NCBI GenBank assembly: GCA_036417435.1
Contig: CM070905.1
Coordinates: forward strand, 62,203,092-62,267,091
DNA length: 64,000 bases
Direction of reading: 5' to 3'
Origin: Inia geoffrensis
Taxonomy: Eukaryota; Chordata; Mammalia; Artiodactyla; Iniidae
Part shown: one piece after another, positions 11,946 through 23,659 of the stretch
How the letters are laid out: the number at the start of each line of letters is the position of its first letter
Numbering within the stretch: position 1 is the first letter of the stretch
Program-made: the position numbers and the translations under genes
Notes under the pieces: generated by a model
Seen by the model: the letters and a program-made list of their open reading frames with translations, nothing else
Databases searched by the model: none
What the model was told of the DNA's origin: nothing

Positions 11946-12213
11946 CACAGCTGTTAACTGATAATCTTGGTTTCATTGAATGTCATCATCTGTCTTGGCA
12001 AATTAAAGGCCTAAAAATGTCATTTGACTCATTCTTCTCAGCCCCCCTTTATCAAATCTGTCATCAAGTCCTGTTGATTCTTCATGTTGATGTTCTTCTT
12101 GATTCAAATATCTTCCAAATCTGGTTCCTCATACTCCATCCTCATCTGTCCACTTGACTGTTATTAGACAAGCAGCTTCTTTCCCAAATCCCTTTCTGAA
12201 AAAGAACAGCAGG

Positions 12214-12240
12214 GTTTTTGTTTTGTTTTGTTTTGTTTTT
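12214..12240 (+). repeat. (TTTTG)n microsatellite
   Basis: About five tandem TTTTG units precede an L2 fragment. A simple repeat likely to vary in length. Confidence 0.85.
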
Positions 12241-12510
12241 ATTTCAGGCCCCCAAATGCCTTGAAATCTACAGAATAAAGCTTAAACCCAAAGCCCTGTT
12301 CAAGTGTCACCTTAGTTGTGAACTCTTTTCCCTGCTGTCCCAGCCAGAGATAACCCCAGTGTCCTTTTACTATCTGTGTTGTCTTTTGACTTCACTATAG
12401 TGTGAGTTCCTGGAAGGTGGAGACTCCACCTTCTTTACCTTTACAGCCTCTGCACAGACATCTATGATGTGACATAGGTGCCCAGTCAATGATTTCTAGA
12501 TGGATACATG
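12241..12510 (+). repeat. L2 LINE 3' fragment
   Basis: It shows 'aaaccca aagccctg', 'ttcaagtgtcaccttag', 'gagttcctggaaggtggaga', 'gtgacataggtgcccagtca', matching the last ~250 bp of L2. It may belong to the same original insertion as 11080-11945, or be a second copy. Confidence 0.6.
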
Positions 12511-13039
12511 AATAATAAGTCGTCTTCTGCAAATGCTGTCTTATGAATAAATCTCTTCATTTAGTTCTGTTTTCCATCTTACATTATCAACACACAGTTA
12601 TTTCTCACTGTGAAAAAAAATGTTTTTCTTATATTTCTTAGGAGTTACCCATTAAAAAAAAAAATCTGTTAATTTAGATTATTTTTGACACTCAATACAT
12701 TAGCAAGGCAAAGTCTAATGATTTCAGTTGATTTTTTGAAAGACATACATCTGATTAAAACGTTGTAACTATCGTACCTAATAGGAAAGTCTCATTATTT
12801 TCATTTTTAATGGTTATGCAACAAATGTTAAAATATTATTTATAATGAAAACATATTTTAGTCAGTTAGTGTGGGTTCCATAGAGCTTCAAAATAGCACT
12901 CTTAATTACCAAAACATAAGTTGTTTTTCTAGAGACCCTTTGAAGAAGGTAGATTTTAGTATCCCCAAAAAGTTTTTTTGGTGAATTCAGATAAACATGA
13001 AGATTGCCTACTATTTTTGAGGAATTGTTGGACATGGGG
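12511..13039. other. No feature recognised
   Basis: AT-rich DNA with short A and T runs. No gene or repeat recognised. Confidence 0.45.
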
Positions 13040-13270
13040 CAGAGAGGATATGAAGATATGTAAGACTCCGTGATTCTAACTTATAGAAGCTGACATTCTC
13101 AGTCTATTCATGAAAATTAGAAAACTCCACACGTCATTATAATATAAAATGGAATAAATAAGTTTCTTAAATTCCATAACTACAAAGATAACTGAGACTT
13201 TAGTGGAGGAAGAAATATCATTAGGGAGAATCAAGCAAGGCTTCATGTATTAGGTGAGCTTTGAACCATG
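13040..13270 (-). repeat. L2 LINE fragment, antisense
   Basis: The sequence 'agcaaggcttcatgtattag' then 'gtgagctttgaac' matches the antisense L2 motif usually read as 'aggcttcctggaggaggtga'. Upstream text fits poorly. The apparent donor 'TAG/gtgagc' is therefore repeat-derived. Confidence 0.5.
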
Positions 13271-13499
13271 AAAAAAATTTTTTTTTACTATTTATACAAT
13301 TAATTTTATATGATTAATATAAATTCCTGTGAAATGAAATCCCTCATTAAAAACATTTTAGACATACAGAAGCAAATCATGGTATGAAACCACTTTCCCC
13401 ACATGGATCTCAATGACAGGTAATAAAATATTTTAAAAAATGAATGGAACCTGGCCTGTGCTATACTGTAGTTTTAATGGCAGTTAAAATATTTTGTTA

Positions 13500-13712
13500 T
13501 AGATGGCTAGTGGGAAGCAGCCTCGTAGCACAGGGAGATCAGCTTGGTGCTTTGTGACCACCTAGAGGGGTGGAATAGGGAGGGTGGGAGGGAGATGCAA
13601 GAGGGAGGAGATATGGGGATATATGTATACGTGTAGCTGATTCACCTTGTTATACAGCAGAAACTAACACACCATTGTGTTGATTATTATTTGTACTACA
13701 ATAAACATGTTA
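13500..13712 (+). mobile_element. L1 3'UTR fragment
   Basis: Sense L1 3' end: 'atggctagtgggaagcagcc', 'gtgctttgtgaccacctaga', 'gggagggagatgcaagaggg', 'ttatacagcagaaactaaca', ending near 'caataaacatgttaaaaatg'. It is the same family as the full-length L1 at 25.7-32.6 kb and strongly 5'-truncated. Confidence 0.92.
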
Positions 13713-14911
13713 AAAATGTATATATATTTTTTGTTAAGTATTCTATGATGTTTTCCCTTACACTTTATAGCCCAGGTATACTTTAAAACTGTGTTGCCTC
13801 TCCAAGTACAGCTGTCTCACAGACATCATGGAAATTCTAACATCTAGATGAAATATAATTTGAAAAAAAGGAGATCTGGTTTGGGCATCAAATAAGTTAA
13901 ATTTTACAAAGTTGGAGTATAACTTATTTTAATACACAAAAGACTCTATGAAAAGCAGCATTTTTTTTGTATAAGTAATTAGTGGGACTTTTTACTTCAA
14001 GAAACTGAAAATAATATAGCATTCATTCCGGGAAATCATAACTTAAGTACATTTTTCTCTTCTTTAATCCCCCTCTCTAAATATTTCAGGGTTTCTATTA
14101 ATGATGACTTTAATTATTTACTACTGTTTGTACCTTAGCTTTCCCTGTATATGATCCTGAAGTATCATTACCTAAAATAGGGTAACTTAAGGAAACAGTG
14201 AACTATTTAGTCATCAAATGTGGTTTCTCCCAGGTTGTGCTTTCGTCTCATGTTTTAATTGCCATTGGTAACTCTTAACAGAATTCACCATGTTTTTGGT
14301 GTGTAGTGTATAAAGCTCCTGTAAACCGTGTTGGGCTTATTAAAGTCATTAGACTCTAGTACTTGGGGAAAAAGTGATAATTTGGAACTAATTATCCAAT
14401 TGTAAGTTTATCTTCCTTCTTCTGTTCCTTCTTTTTTTCTTGTTGCCTTTCTGGGTAAATTTTGGTAGTGAGTTGTAATGACATTACAACTCCTTATTGC
14501 TCTCTGCTACTGTAGGAGCCTGGTTGTTTACAGCTCAGGGGGATAAACCCACAGATTAATGGGGGGCCTGGTTTTGAATTTTTGTCATTATGATTCATCT
14601 CTTCAGGGAATTAACATTACAAGTAAGTAGTAGTCATTCTTTTCTAATCTTCAGTCGTGAAAAGTGTTTTATATTGTGAAAACTGGAACCACATTAGCTA
14701 CTAATTTACTAGTGGTCCTATTGCTTTTTGGTCTGTAGGTGTACTTTGAGAGCTATGAATATGGAAATATCAATTTTTTAATATAATTATATCCAATTTT
14801 GGTGACTATTAATTTTAACCAGTTTTAGCAGATATTTTTAGATTGTTTGTTGAACTTAAATTTCTTTTATTTGTACTACAAAAAGTATTTTTAAATTTGC
14901 ATTTTTGTTAG
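13713..14911. other. No feature recognised
   Basis: AT-rich single-copy-looking DNA. A 'cttcag ... acaagtaagt' pair near 14605-14635 would bound only about 16 nt and is not supported as an exon. Confidence 0.45.
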
Positions 14912-15140
14912 TCTCTTTATTTTATTAAAATATACTTGACATACAATATTATATTAGTTTCATGTATACAACATAGTGATTCAACATTTGTATGCATTGC
15001 AAAATGATCACCACAATAAGTCTAGTTAAACATCTGTCACTATACAAAGCTAATACAGTATTATTAACTGTATTCCCCATGCTGTACATTACATTCTCAT
15101 GACTTATAACTGGAAGTTTGTATAACTGAAATTTGCATTT
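14912..15140 (-). mobile_element. Old L1 3' end, antisense
   Basis: It contains 'ttaaaatatacttgacatac', 'ttagtttcatgtatacaaca', 'tagtgattcaacatttgtat', 'ttccccatgctgtacattac' and 'cttataactggaagtttgta', the antisense terminus of older mammalian L1 subfamilies. It is more diverged than the 13.5-kb copy. Confidence 0.88.
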
Positions 15141-16213
15141 ATTTTTGGTCTCAAAGATAGAGGGATATGTTTATTTATTTAGTTCACTAGCCTAAAGATA
15201 ACAAAATACAAAAGCAAGCCAATAAAAAACTCCCCACAAAACCACAATTCCATTTGTATATTTGTTTTGAATGACAACTAATTCACATATGCATATGGAG
15301 ACGTATAAAATAATAACTAACAGATGGTATAGCTGCAAAGTAGGATTTATAAAGATTATTATCAGCTGGTGGTATTAAGATACTGTGGTTTTACTGACAG
15401 AAGACACAAAAATTACTTATAATAATAAACTGTGACACTAATAATCTCCCAACTTCTGTTAACCAAAGTAGCTTATTGCGTTATTTAATATAAATTTTTT
15501 AATGAAGATCTAAAATAATCTTACAGCCAATTTGTACTAGGAAATTTAATAGCAGTTGCAAAAACAGTAAGGTAGTAGCAACAACAACAAAGTGTTTGCT
15601 AAGATTATTAAGTGCATAATATTAGAATCCCTGGAAAGTACAGTAAAGATATGGGGGACTTTGTTTATTCATGTCATTTGAAGCACACGTCTCAATCTAG
15701 TACACAGTATTTGTAATTTCTTATTTGTAAATTGTTGAGTTACATGTGAAATTCATAGTTGAGTAATTTAGGGAACAAAAATTGATTTTTTGAAAAAGAT
15801 ATAGAATGAATACATATGAATGAAATGTTCACTTTTCTTTTAATGTGTTTTTGTACATCCTTTATGTCTTTTAACAAAGCTATAGGAGCCTTCAGACTCG
15901 GTAGGGATGAATTTCCTTGTTCTTTTCTTTTCTATAGTCATTAAAATGAATGAGAATATCCTTGAACTTTATAAATTCCATATGATGTAGACTTTGGTTA
16001 CCACTCCTTAAAAGGGGGTATAAGATTATCCTATTAAAGACCTACTTGTGTACAGAAAAGAAATGAGGTTGGGTGGTATAGGAAAAAAAAAGACTTGAGT
16101 GATTCTCAAGGATAGTTTCAAGAATAGCAAACATTCATCCACTGGGTGTTAGGATTTCGGTTTTAAGAATTTTTTAGTATAATTACAGTATATAAGTTTA
16201 TAAATTTAAAGTA
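15141..16213. other. No feature recognised
   Basis: AT-rich DNA without recognisable genes or repeats. Confidence 0.45.
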
Positions 16214-16950
16214 TGTGTCATCTCGGGTGGCCTCAGCCTGCGGCAGCTTGAAGCAAGATTTCAGTTTCCAGCCAGAGATTGAGGTTGGGCAGAGGCAGTG
16301 AGAGCGCTGAATCCTAGCCACCAGACCACCAGGGACTAGTGGCCAGTGACAAGGCCCTGGCCTGTCAGCTGTGTAGAAGCGACTTTCCACATAGAGACGG
16401 AAAGTAGTGAAGCAAGTAGAGTGTTTGTTAGGAGGAAAAAGAGTACAGTACGTGTGGATAGACACACAGGCGGGCTCAGAGAGAGAGTCGCGCCCAGAGA
16501 GAGTCGCGCCCTCGAGGTAGTTTGAATCGCATTTATGGGGCATTTCTTCCAGGTTTCCTTTGACCAGTCATATTGCTTTGCCTGGTTCTGAGTCCGTATT
16601 TGTTATATCTCAGGGTCCTCCCCTGTGTGCTTGCACATCTCTTAGCGAAGAAGGATTCTAGGGAAGAGGCCTATGGTTAGTTGACATCACTTACTATAGG
16701 GTGGTGCCCCCTCCCTTTTTGACCTCCAAGGGGCCTTTCTGCGCATGTGTAGTCGGGGAGGTCTCCTTGACTTCGAGAATGAGGAATATTTGGTCTTTTA
16801 TCTGGGCAGGGCCCAGCCTCCTCCATCATCCTGCTTTTATGGAGTTTCTGCTATTATGGAGTTTCTGTCCACAGGGGAGAAACTGTTCAGCCTGGGACCC
16901 ATCTATCTCCTGCCTCATGGCGGGTGTAAAGATGATTATGAAACTGTTAA
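16214..16950 (-). mobile_element. Solo ERV1-type LTR (cetartiodactyl BTLTR-like)
   Basis: A GC-richer block resembles, from memory, an ERV1-type LTR of cattle and relatives ('cctcagcctgcggcagcttg', 'tcagtttccagccagagatt', 'gggactagtggccagtgaca'). The minus strand fits an LTR layout: a TATA-like CCATAAATG at about 16530-16538, then AACAAA at 16424-16429 where AATAAA would be expected. No gag, pol or env sequence lies beside it, so it is a solo LTR or fragment. Ends are approximate and no target-site duplication was found. Two internal duplications are listed separately. The open frame at 16163-16543 runs through this LTR and is not a gene. Confidence 0.7.
16480..16511 (+). repeat. Perfect 2 x 16-bp tandem repeat in LTR
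   Basis: The unit AGAGAGAGTCGCGCCC is present twice (16480-16495, 16496-16511). A second close duplication in the same LTR has TTATGGAGTTTCTG at 16837-16850 and 16854-16867. Tandem duplication is common in LTR U3/R regions. Confidence 0.9.
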
Positions 16951-17313
16951 TTCTCACAAGATATTCATAGTCCAAATACAGGTATAATGGGAATTGCTAT
17001 TGAAGGCAGTTTAAATTGGTACAACCATTTTTGGTAAGCATTTTTGCAAGTATCAAGAACCATAAAGACGTTAATATACTTTGACAGTAATTCCACTTTT
17101 AGGATTCTATTCTGAGAAAATAATCTTTTAAATCCACAAGAAGTTGTATGTGCAGAAAGATGGCAATCCACTTAATGGAATATTTTTTAGTTTTCATAAG
17201 TGAAATTTATGATTAGTTTTCAATAAAGACTCTTGGTTTCATTTCAGTTAGAAGATTTGAGGTACAAAATTATATTTACAGTATGATTATTGCTGTATAA
17301 AAACTGTGCAGAA

Positions 17314-17520
17314 GGGCTTCCATGGTGGCACAGTGGTTGAGAGTCCACCACCAATGCAGGGGACACGGGTTCGTGCCCCGGTCCGGGAAGATCCCACATG
17401 CCACGGAGTGGCTGGGCCCATGAGCCATGGCCGCTGAGCCTGCGCGTCCGGAGCCTGAGCTCCTCAACGGGAGAGGCCACAACAGTGAGAGGCCCGCGTA
17501 CGGGGGAAAAAAAAAAAAAA
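17314..17520 (+). mobile_element. CHR-type tRNA-derived SINE, copy 3
   Basis: Sense copy beginning GGGCTTCCATGGTGGCACAG, with the B-box-like 'gggttcgtgccccggtccgg', a body through 'gagaggcccgcgtacggggg' and a poly-A tail. A short duplication of AACTGTG flanks it (about 17301 and after the tail, 17524). The body carries small changes from the other copies. Confidence 0.92.
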
Positions 17521-17522
17521 AA

Positions 17523-18409
17523 CAACTGTGAATAAAAAGATGATGTAATACATAAAAACATTAAGAGTAGTTGCCTTTGGAATGATAGATAAATAGGTTA
17601 AATCATACTGTCCAGTGTTCGGATTTTCCTATTTGTCTATAATGAGTATATCTTATATTTTAAATGATAGTAAGTCTGATGGTGAGGATATTGCTGATTA
17701 ACAGAAGAACTATTTTGGATGGCAGTAAAAGTGATGGAACAGTCTACTGAGGATGATCTTTAGGAGATATGTAGGTACTTACCTGCCTTGGTTTATTTAA
17801 GATCTCTTAATTAGTTGATCATAGAGCATCACATCTGATCATGGTTTGTCAAAACATCTGTCCTCTCACCTAGGGGACTTTCCAGCAGGGAGAAGAGTGA
17901 GGTGACTTGGAGTTTATTCTTCACATATCATTAGAAATCACGTGGCCCAGACTGTTCTCATTGATCTACCTGTCAGTGTCATTGTATCAGTTAAAAGTCA
18001 TATTCCTCCTCCCCCCAAAAGGTTGTGGGTTACTGGTTTGAACATGTATTTGTCTACAAATCTTGCTTTTGCCTCTATATCGATGATTCTGTGACTCTTA
18101 GTTTGAAGATATTAATTTCTCCCTTTATAACAGTTAGTTTATGAGAATATAATTTTATCCAAGATGAGTGCAAGGATTTCTGTTTTTTGTTTCTCCTAAT
18201 ATAGAACCATTTCAAATTTGTGATTTACTGGGAAATGAAGCACAGTTGGATTATTGCACTGTTTATATCATTTAAATGGTAAATTTAATTATTTGATGTG
18301 TTTATCCTGCTATGCAAGATACCTTTTGGGAAAAAGATTTTGTAGAGTGAATCTCTCCAATCTTTATTTTCATTTGAATTACTGGACCATATAATATAGT
18401 AAAAAGTAC
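17523..18409. other. No feature recognised
   Basis: AT-rich DNA. A minus-strand segment at 17786-17870 has splice-like borders but stops in every frame; see the rejected list. Confidence 0.45.
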
Positions 18410-18545
18410 ATTTTTGCTGGATTCCTCTGCTCACCAAGTGTTTGATCTAGGACAAGTTGCTAAGCTTCTCTTCAACTTCAGTTCTTAGTCAGTGAAGTAG
18501 GGGGATTAGATGCAGTGTCTGAGATCTTTTCCTCCCCAGAAGTCC
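18410..18545 (+). repeat. MIR SINE (probable)
   Basis: 'tttgatctaggacaagttgc', 'taagcttctcttcaacttca' and 'gttcttagtcagtgaagtag' parallel the MIR core 'gaccttgggcaagttactta' and 'cctcagtttcctcatctgta'. Diverged. Confidence 0.5.
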
Positions 18546-19911
18546 TGGCCATTTACCTCTTTGGAAAGTGAATTGGAATTTTGCCACCAAACGCCAACCT
18601 TTATACTGCTTCTTTGATTGAGGGAAGGAGGGGCGTGGAGGGGGAGAATCTGATGCATAATGAAGATTTTAGATATTGATTAATCAGGTTTTCATGCTTG
18701 TTAGGAAGGAATTGTGCACAAGTCCTTGCAGGTAACTTGTCAGACTGCCAAAACCACTTTCAAGGTCCTTGCTCTTGCTTACAAAGTCTGTTTGCGGAAA
18801 TGATCAATTTGGCCACTGGTAAAGAACAATTGAAATACTTTATTATTTCTTTAAATCTATAAACTTTTTACTTTTATATTTGACAATCAGATTACTGTGG
18901 GTTGTTGATAGCTCAAAACATTGGCAAGATGAATTAACTTGAGGCATGCTTATCAGTATTTGTAAAGATCTTTTCCATAACTTCAAATTTGTATATTTTT
19001 GTTACCACTGTGTCTTTGTCCTAGTTTCAGTTTTGCTGGAAAAAATTAGAATTGAGAGGTCATAATTCTGGTATTTTCTGGTTTCCATTGGGGTTAACTA
19101 GCACACTGAAACATAATGTTTATTCATCCTAGCCAGAAAAGGCCAAACTATGTGAGGTGTATGAGAGCTGCCCCTGTTTCCATCCAAAATGCACATATGG
19201 TGTGGGTAAGCCAGCAGTGTGAGTTTTATGCAATGTTTCTGCTCATGTACACAGTCTGTTGCTCAGCACCAATTATTCCTTGCCAGAAACCTGCTAACCT
19301 GCTGCTCTTGTAGCTCTGCTTGATGAAGCTAGGTAGCTTAAAGTGACCGCAATGATATTTATTTAACTTTAGCAATCTTAGTTTGTTAAAGTTGTGTGGC
19401 TTTAATCACCTGCCTCATCTGTTGATTCATTGCAGTTGATTGCAGTTGGAATCAAAGAATGGGAACCTGTAACTGCATTGCATGGAGCTACATTAGATCC
19501 AATATGTGTGTTTATTGTATGTGTTTAGAAGGAGGAAATAAATGTGGAAATGCTAGCTTTTTGCTTAGCAAATTTAGTTTTCTATCTCCAATTTAGAAGT
19601 TATTTTAAAAACCATAGAGAATGTTATTCTGTTTATCTGTTGGTAGTAATTTTGTTGTCATTTTTCCAGTTTTCGCTTTTGTAGTTTTAAAAACCACAGA
19701 ATCAGCAGGGTGAGAGGTCCATGTTGGGAGAACAACTGTTCCCTATTTCCCACAGCCATCTTTTTTCTAATCTCCTGTTTTTTAATTAGTATCAAATGGT
19801 CCTTATTTTTTCCTCCTTTGGTTCATGTTACAGTCATAACTTCTTGTGACTTTATAGAGAGTTTAAGTTAAAGCACAATGATATTTATGTTGTCTTCACA
19901 CACAACTAGAG
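18546..19911. other. Unassigned DNA, presumed intronic
   Basis: No repeat family recognised. A segment at 19132-19205 has an acceptor-like start ('tttattcatcctag') and a 'gtaagc' donor with two open frames, but neither reads like a convincing protein. I do not call it. Confidence 0.4.
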
Positions 19912-19970
19912 ACTCTTTTGAAGGATAAATATCATCTGACTCCTTATGCAGTGGAAAAACTGGCATGCAG
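19912..19970 (+). CDS. Candidate internal protein-coding exon 2
   Basis: The segment ends in a strong donor (CAG followed by gtatgt) and begins after 'cttcacacacaactagag'. The acceptor could be the AG at 19908-19909 or 19910-19911. With the second choice the exon starts in phase 0 and reads TLLKDKYHLTPYAVEKLAC plus two bases, the only open frame. It follows in frame after the exon at 8902-8975, giving NEALE-TLLKDKYH across the junction. The polypyrimidine tract is only fair. I do not recognise the product. The intron between would be about 10.9 kb, ordinary for a mammal. Confidence 0.45.
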
Positions 19971-21839
19971 GTATGTACTTGGCCTAACTGGCATTTTCTG
20001 AATATTCCACTTTGTACCTTACTGAGGATTCCTGTGAATATGCTTATGAGAGTGCATCAATATGAATACATAGAAAAAAATTACACCTTAGTTAAGCTCA
20101 GCTAAATTTACATAGATTTTACATTTCTTTCCAGACCTAACAGGCCCCATTTCTTACTATACGTCAGTTTTTTTTTTTTTTCAGTGAACTCCTGTGTTCA
20201 TCCTACACTGCTCATAATTGGTATTAATTTCTACCTGTTCAAGGACTGTTTAATGTCCATTTTTGGAATGTTATATTCTTAGGTACATGCCTTTCACTCA
20301 TTGCCTTTTAAATTAGTTAAGAAATCATTATGGGTGTGAATTCATAAATTTCCCTAACATTAGTTATATAATAAAAAGTGTGTGTAGTAGAACCTCCTAA
20401 TGTAAAAGCAAAAAGCCATAATTTTGTAAAGTAATGCAGCCTACCTTTTCTCTGCCTTTTAATGCCGATTTCTCCTTGGAGAAGGAGGAAAGATTGGTAC
20501 GTAAGTGCTACACCTAAGAGCACAGTGCCAGTGGACTGAAGTACCATTTACATAATAAAAAGCCCCTGAAAACTTTCTCAGAACTTCTGAACTGAATAGA
20601 GTCAGGAAACTGTTGCATAATCCTACTTCTTAAGTTGGTTTCGGTTGGAGAATAATTTAAAGAAAATGCTGTCTCTCTGTTCATGTAGATATTCCGGGAT
20701 TTATTGCTAGATCAAGCTGGCCCATTGGAGAGCCATATATTCCTATCTCATTGCCTCAGTCCTGCACAGATTAGATTGCCTTCCCTGAACTGTTTTTCAG
20801 CTTGATTGAATAACTCTGTGAGAAACTGTTGTGTGGAATACACTGTGACATTTACTATTGAGGAATTGCTGAGACATTGTCTGCTCTGTTATATAGTTTC
20901 CCCTGTGTGAAGTCCCACTTAGGTCTTCTGATTTCTTATTGCTTTTATGCTAACAGAAAATATTTTGTTTCTCCTGAGGTGGTAATATTCTCTTTTTCTC
21001 ATGGCCATTGTGAATTTCGTACCTAGTCATTTTTTTTCCATTTTCCTTTGGCAAGAGGATGCTCAGACCTAAATTTACAGCTCAATTTTAGTAACTGTTT
21101 AGGACCCTATAGGATATATGTCTGCTTACTTTATTTTCCTCTTATTTCATACTCCTATTTTATATTTTTCCTGGTTATGATTTTTTAATTTATTGTGAAT
21201 CTTCTTGTTGGCTGCTTCAGATTCATTGTGAAGAAGAAAGAGTTAAAATATGCATTTATATGTATATTTATGTAATACTTATACAGAACAAGTCTGTATT
21301 TCAAGTGTTTTTTAATAGGTTATAAGAGATGTACACAACTCCCAATTTTGTCTCTCACTCCTCTTTTAAAAAAGTACGTGTGACAAGACCATGAGTTTTT
21401 TTTTACTGTGAGAATGTGTGTGACATTGGACACCTTTACTTACTTACTCTCTCTCCGATGCCTCAGGCTCACACGCTGATTTCCAGTTTAACATGATTTC
21501 TTCAGGGTCCTTGTTGACTGGAGGCCCCAGGTAAAAGGAGCCTCCTTTCCAGATTGTCAGCCCTGCCTAGCTGCTTTCAGGCAGAGTGTACCTCAGGCCT
21601 AGGCAGCTCTCACCCTTGCCACATCAACCACTTCATGGTCTCCTGCTACACACTGTTTTTGCATGCTCTAGACATACATTTTAAGATGGTTTCCCAGTTG
21701 AACTTTAGGTATCAGTACGGACGACCTAGGAGAAGTGAGTACTTAATTTAGAGAGACATTGTCTTGGGAGTCATGGTTCCTCACGGTAGTGAGTTCACAG
21801 AACCCCTGCAGTAGCATGGATAGCTGCCAGGATGTGAAC
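19971..21839. other. No feature recognised
   Basis: AT-rich DNA with several T runs (for example near 20166-20180). No coding or repeat signal recognised. Confidence 0.45.
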
Positions 21840-22012
21840 TTCATCATCAAATAGACATGGAGCTCCGATCCTGGCTCGCCTTGTATCACTAAGGTACCTT
21901 TGATAAAGTACTTAGCCTCTCAGACCTTCGTGTCCCTTTGCTGTAAAATGAGAATGACACTACTTACTTTGAAGGGTTACTGTAAGAATTAAATGAGTCA
22001 GTAGATAACATA
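21840..22012 (+). repeat. MIR SINE
   Basis: A sense MIR: 'gatcctggctcgccttgtat', 'gataaagtacttagcctctc', 'gctgtaaaatgagaatgaca', 'gggttactgtaagaattaaa', 'tgagtcagtagataac'. One of the clearer MIR copies here. Confidence 0.75.
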
Positions 22013-22321
22013 GAGAATGGACTTGAGGACACGGGGAGGGGGAAGGGTAAGCTGGGACGAAGTGAGAGAGTGGCATGGACATATATACACTACCAAATGT
22101 AAAGTAGATAGCTAGTGGGAAGCAACCACATAGCACAGGGAGATCAGCTCGGTGCTTTGTGACCACCTAGAGAGGTAGGATAGAGAAGGTGGGAGGGAGA
22201 CACAAGAGGGAGGAGATATGGGGATATATGTATATGTATAGCTGATTCACTTTGTTATACAGCAGAAACTAACACACCATTGTAAAGCAATTATACTCCA
22301 ATAAAGATGTTTAAAAAAAAA
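22013..22321 (+). mobile_element. L1 3'UTR fragment, inverted relative to full-length L1
   Basis: A sense L1 3' end from 'ggacttgaggacacggggag' through 'ctagtgggaagcaaccacat', 'agacacaagagggaggagat' and 'caataaagatg' to a short A tail. Its antisense translation (22166 to 21960) is nearly identical to the + strand translation of 25882-26100 in the full-length L1, so the two are inverted copies of the same 3'UTR about 3.5 kb apart. Confidence 0.95.
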
Positions 22322-23149
22322 TGAGTAGGTAATATTTATTTCTATGTCTACATACACAGTATCTCACATACTAGACACTCAATAAGAGTTTCTTTTTAAA
22401 TTGGAAGGAAATTATGGTTGATGGTTGATACTCATGCCAAAATAGGATTGAAGGAAATCCCTACATTTAGGAAATTCCTCAATCTGTTCGGAATTGGGCT
22501 CAGAAGAGTTACAGAGACCTGAAAGGCAGTGGCTAAAATTTAGGCCTTTATTTTTCCCATGTGATAAGAAGTCTGGTGGAAGGTGGTGGAAGCATTTTTC
22601 AGGAGCTCAAGTATGTCAAGGTTCATATTGTGAGTCTTGATATTTTCCTCATAGTTGCAGGATAGCTACTGCAATTCCAGCCATCATACCGACTTTCCAG
22701 GAAGTTGGAAAAAGGAAGCTAGCTGAGGGAGAGTAAAAATACCTATGTCCAGAAACTTTCCAAATAATCTCTAACAAGAGTTTTACTGACTCTACTGTGT
22801 CACACACTAGGCTACCCCTAGTGGCAAGGGACCCTAGGAAATGGTTTTTTTGCTTAGTATTTTACTGCCTTCAGCAAAATCAGGGTCCAGTAATAAGGAA
22901 GAAAGGGATGATGAATATTGGATAGACTGTAAGCAGTCTGTGATATAGATTCCATCCTGTGTTAATTTTAGAAGCTTCATTTGTGCCAACAGTAGACATG
23001 GGGAAGTAGAGAGAAACACCCATTGGTGATAACTGGATTCTGTTTGGAAGCAGAAAGCTTTTGAGTATTTCAAAAGGGGATGGGAAATAAAGAAGGATAT
23101 TTACTTATTATTTCTTGAATCTATGGAAAGTTGAGCATGGTGCTAGTAG
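22322..23149. other. No feature recognised
   Basis: Unassigned DNA. No gene or repeat recognised. Confidence 0.4.
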
Positions 23150-23335
23150 GAAATTTACATTTATTATCTTATTTTTACCAATGAGATAGGCTATATTATC
23201 CAGATATCTTATAGAAGAGGCAGCCAAGGCCCAAGAACATCAGTTTCCCAAGGTCATATAACCAGTAACAGTAATGGAGCTGTATTTCGGACTTGCACCT
23301 GACCTGCCACTGCTTTGTGCTGTATTGCTTTCCTG
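23150..23335 (-). repeat. MIR SINE
   Basis: An antisense MIR: 'accaatgagataggctatat', 'gaggcagccaaggcccaaga', 'tttcccaaggtcatataacc', 'agtaatggagctgtatttcg'. Diverged but in the correct order. Confidence 0.65.
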
Positions 23336-23659
23336 CATAACTCGGCAGAAACCTGCACATTGCTTTTATTTTCCGTAGTGCCTTGTGCTCCTGGGGCCCA
23401 TAATAACTATAGTTCGATTAATTATTTTTGTACAGAATTTAAATGGGCGCCATCTACAGGATTGCTGCTGTGGTTGCTGAAGGTTGTGTAGACCAGGCAG
23501 GGAGGCACAGGCAGTGGTGTTTCCTTCTTGTCATCACGCAGAGGTGGTGGTGGCCGCCTCTGTATTTCTGTAGCGCCTAAGGACATTCTTTAGGACAAAG
23601 AGAATGAGGCAGATCAGCAGTGACCAGTCTCAGGGAGCCAAAATCCAAAACTGAAAGCT

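Noticed and set aside
16163..16543. 126-codon minus-strand open frame
   Set aside because: It runs through the ERV LTR and its border; LTRs are non-coding and the peptide matches nothing recognisable.
17786..17870. Minus-strand segment bounded by ctccctgctggaaagtcccctag-like acceptor and a gtaagta donor
   Set aside because: All three frames contain stop codons, so it is not a coding exon; no transcript evidence is visible.
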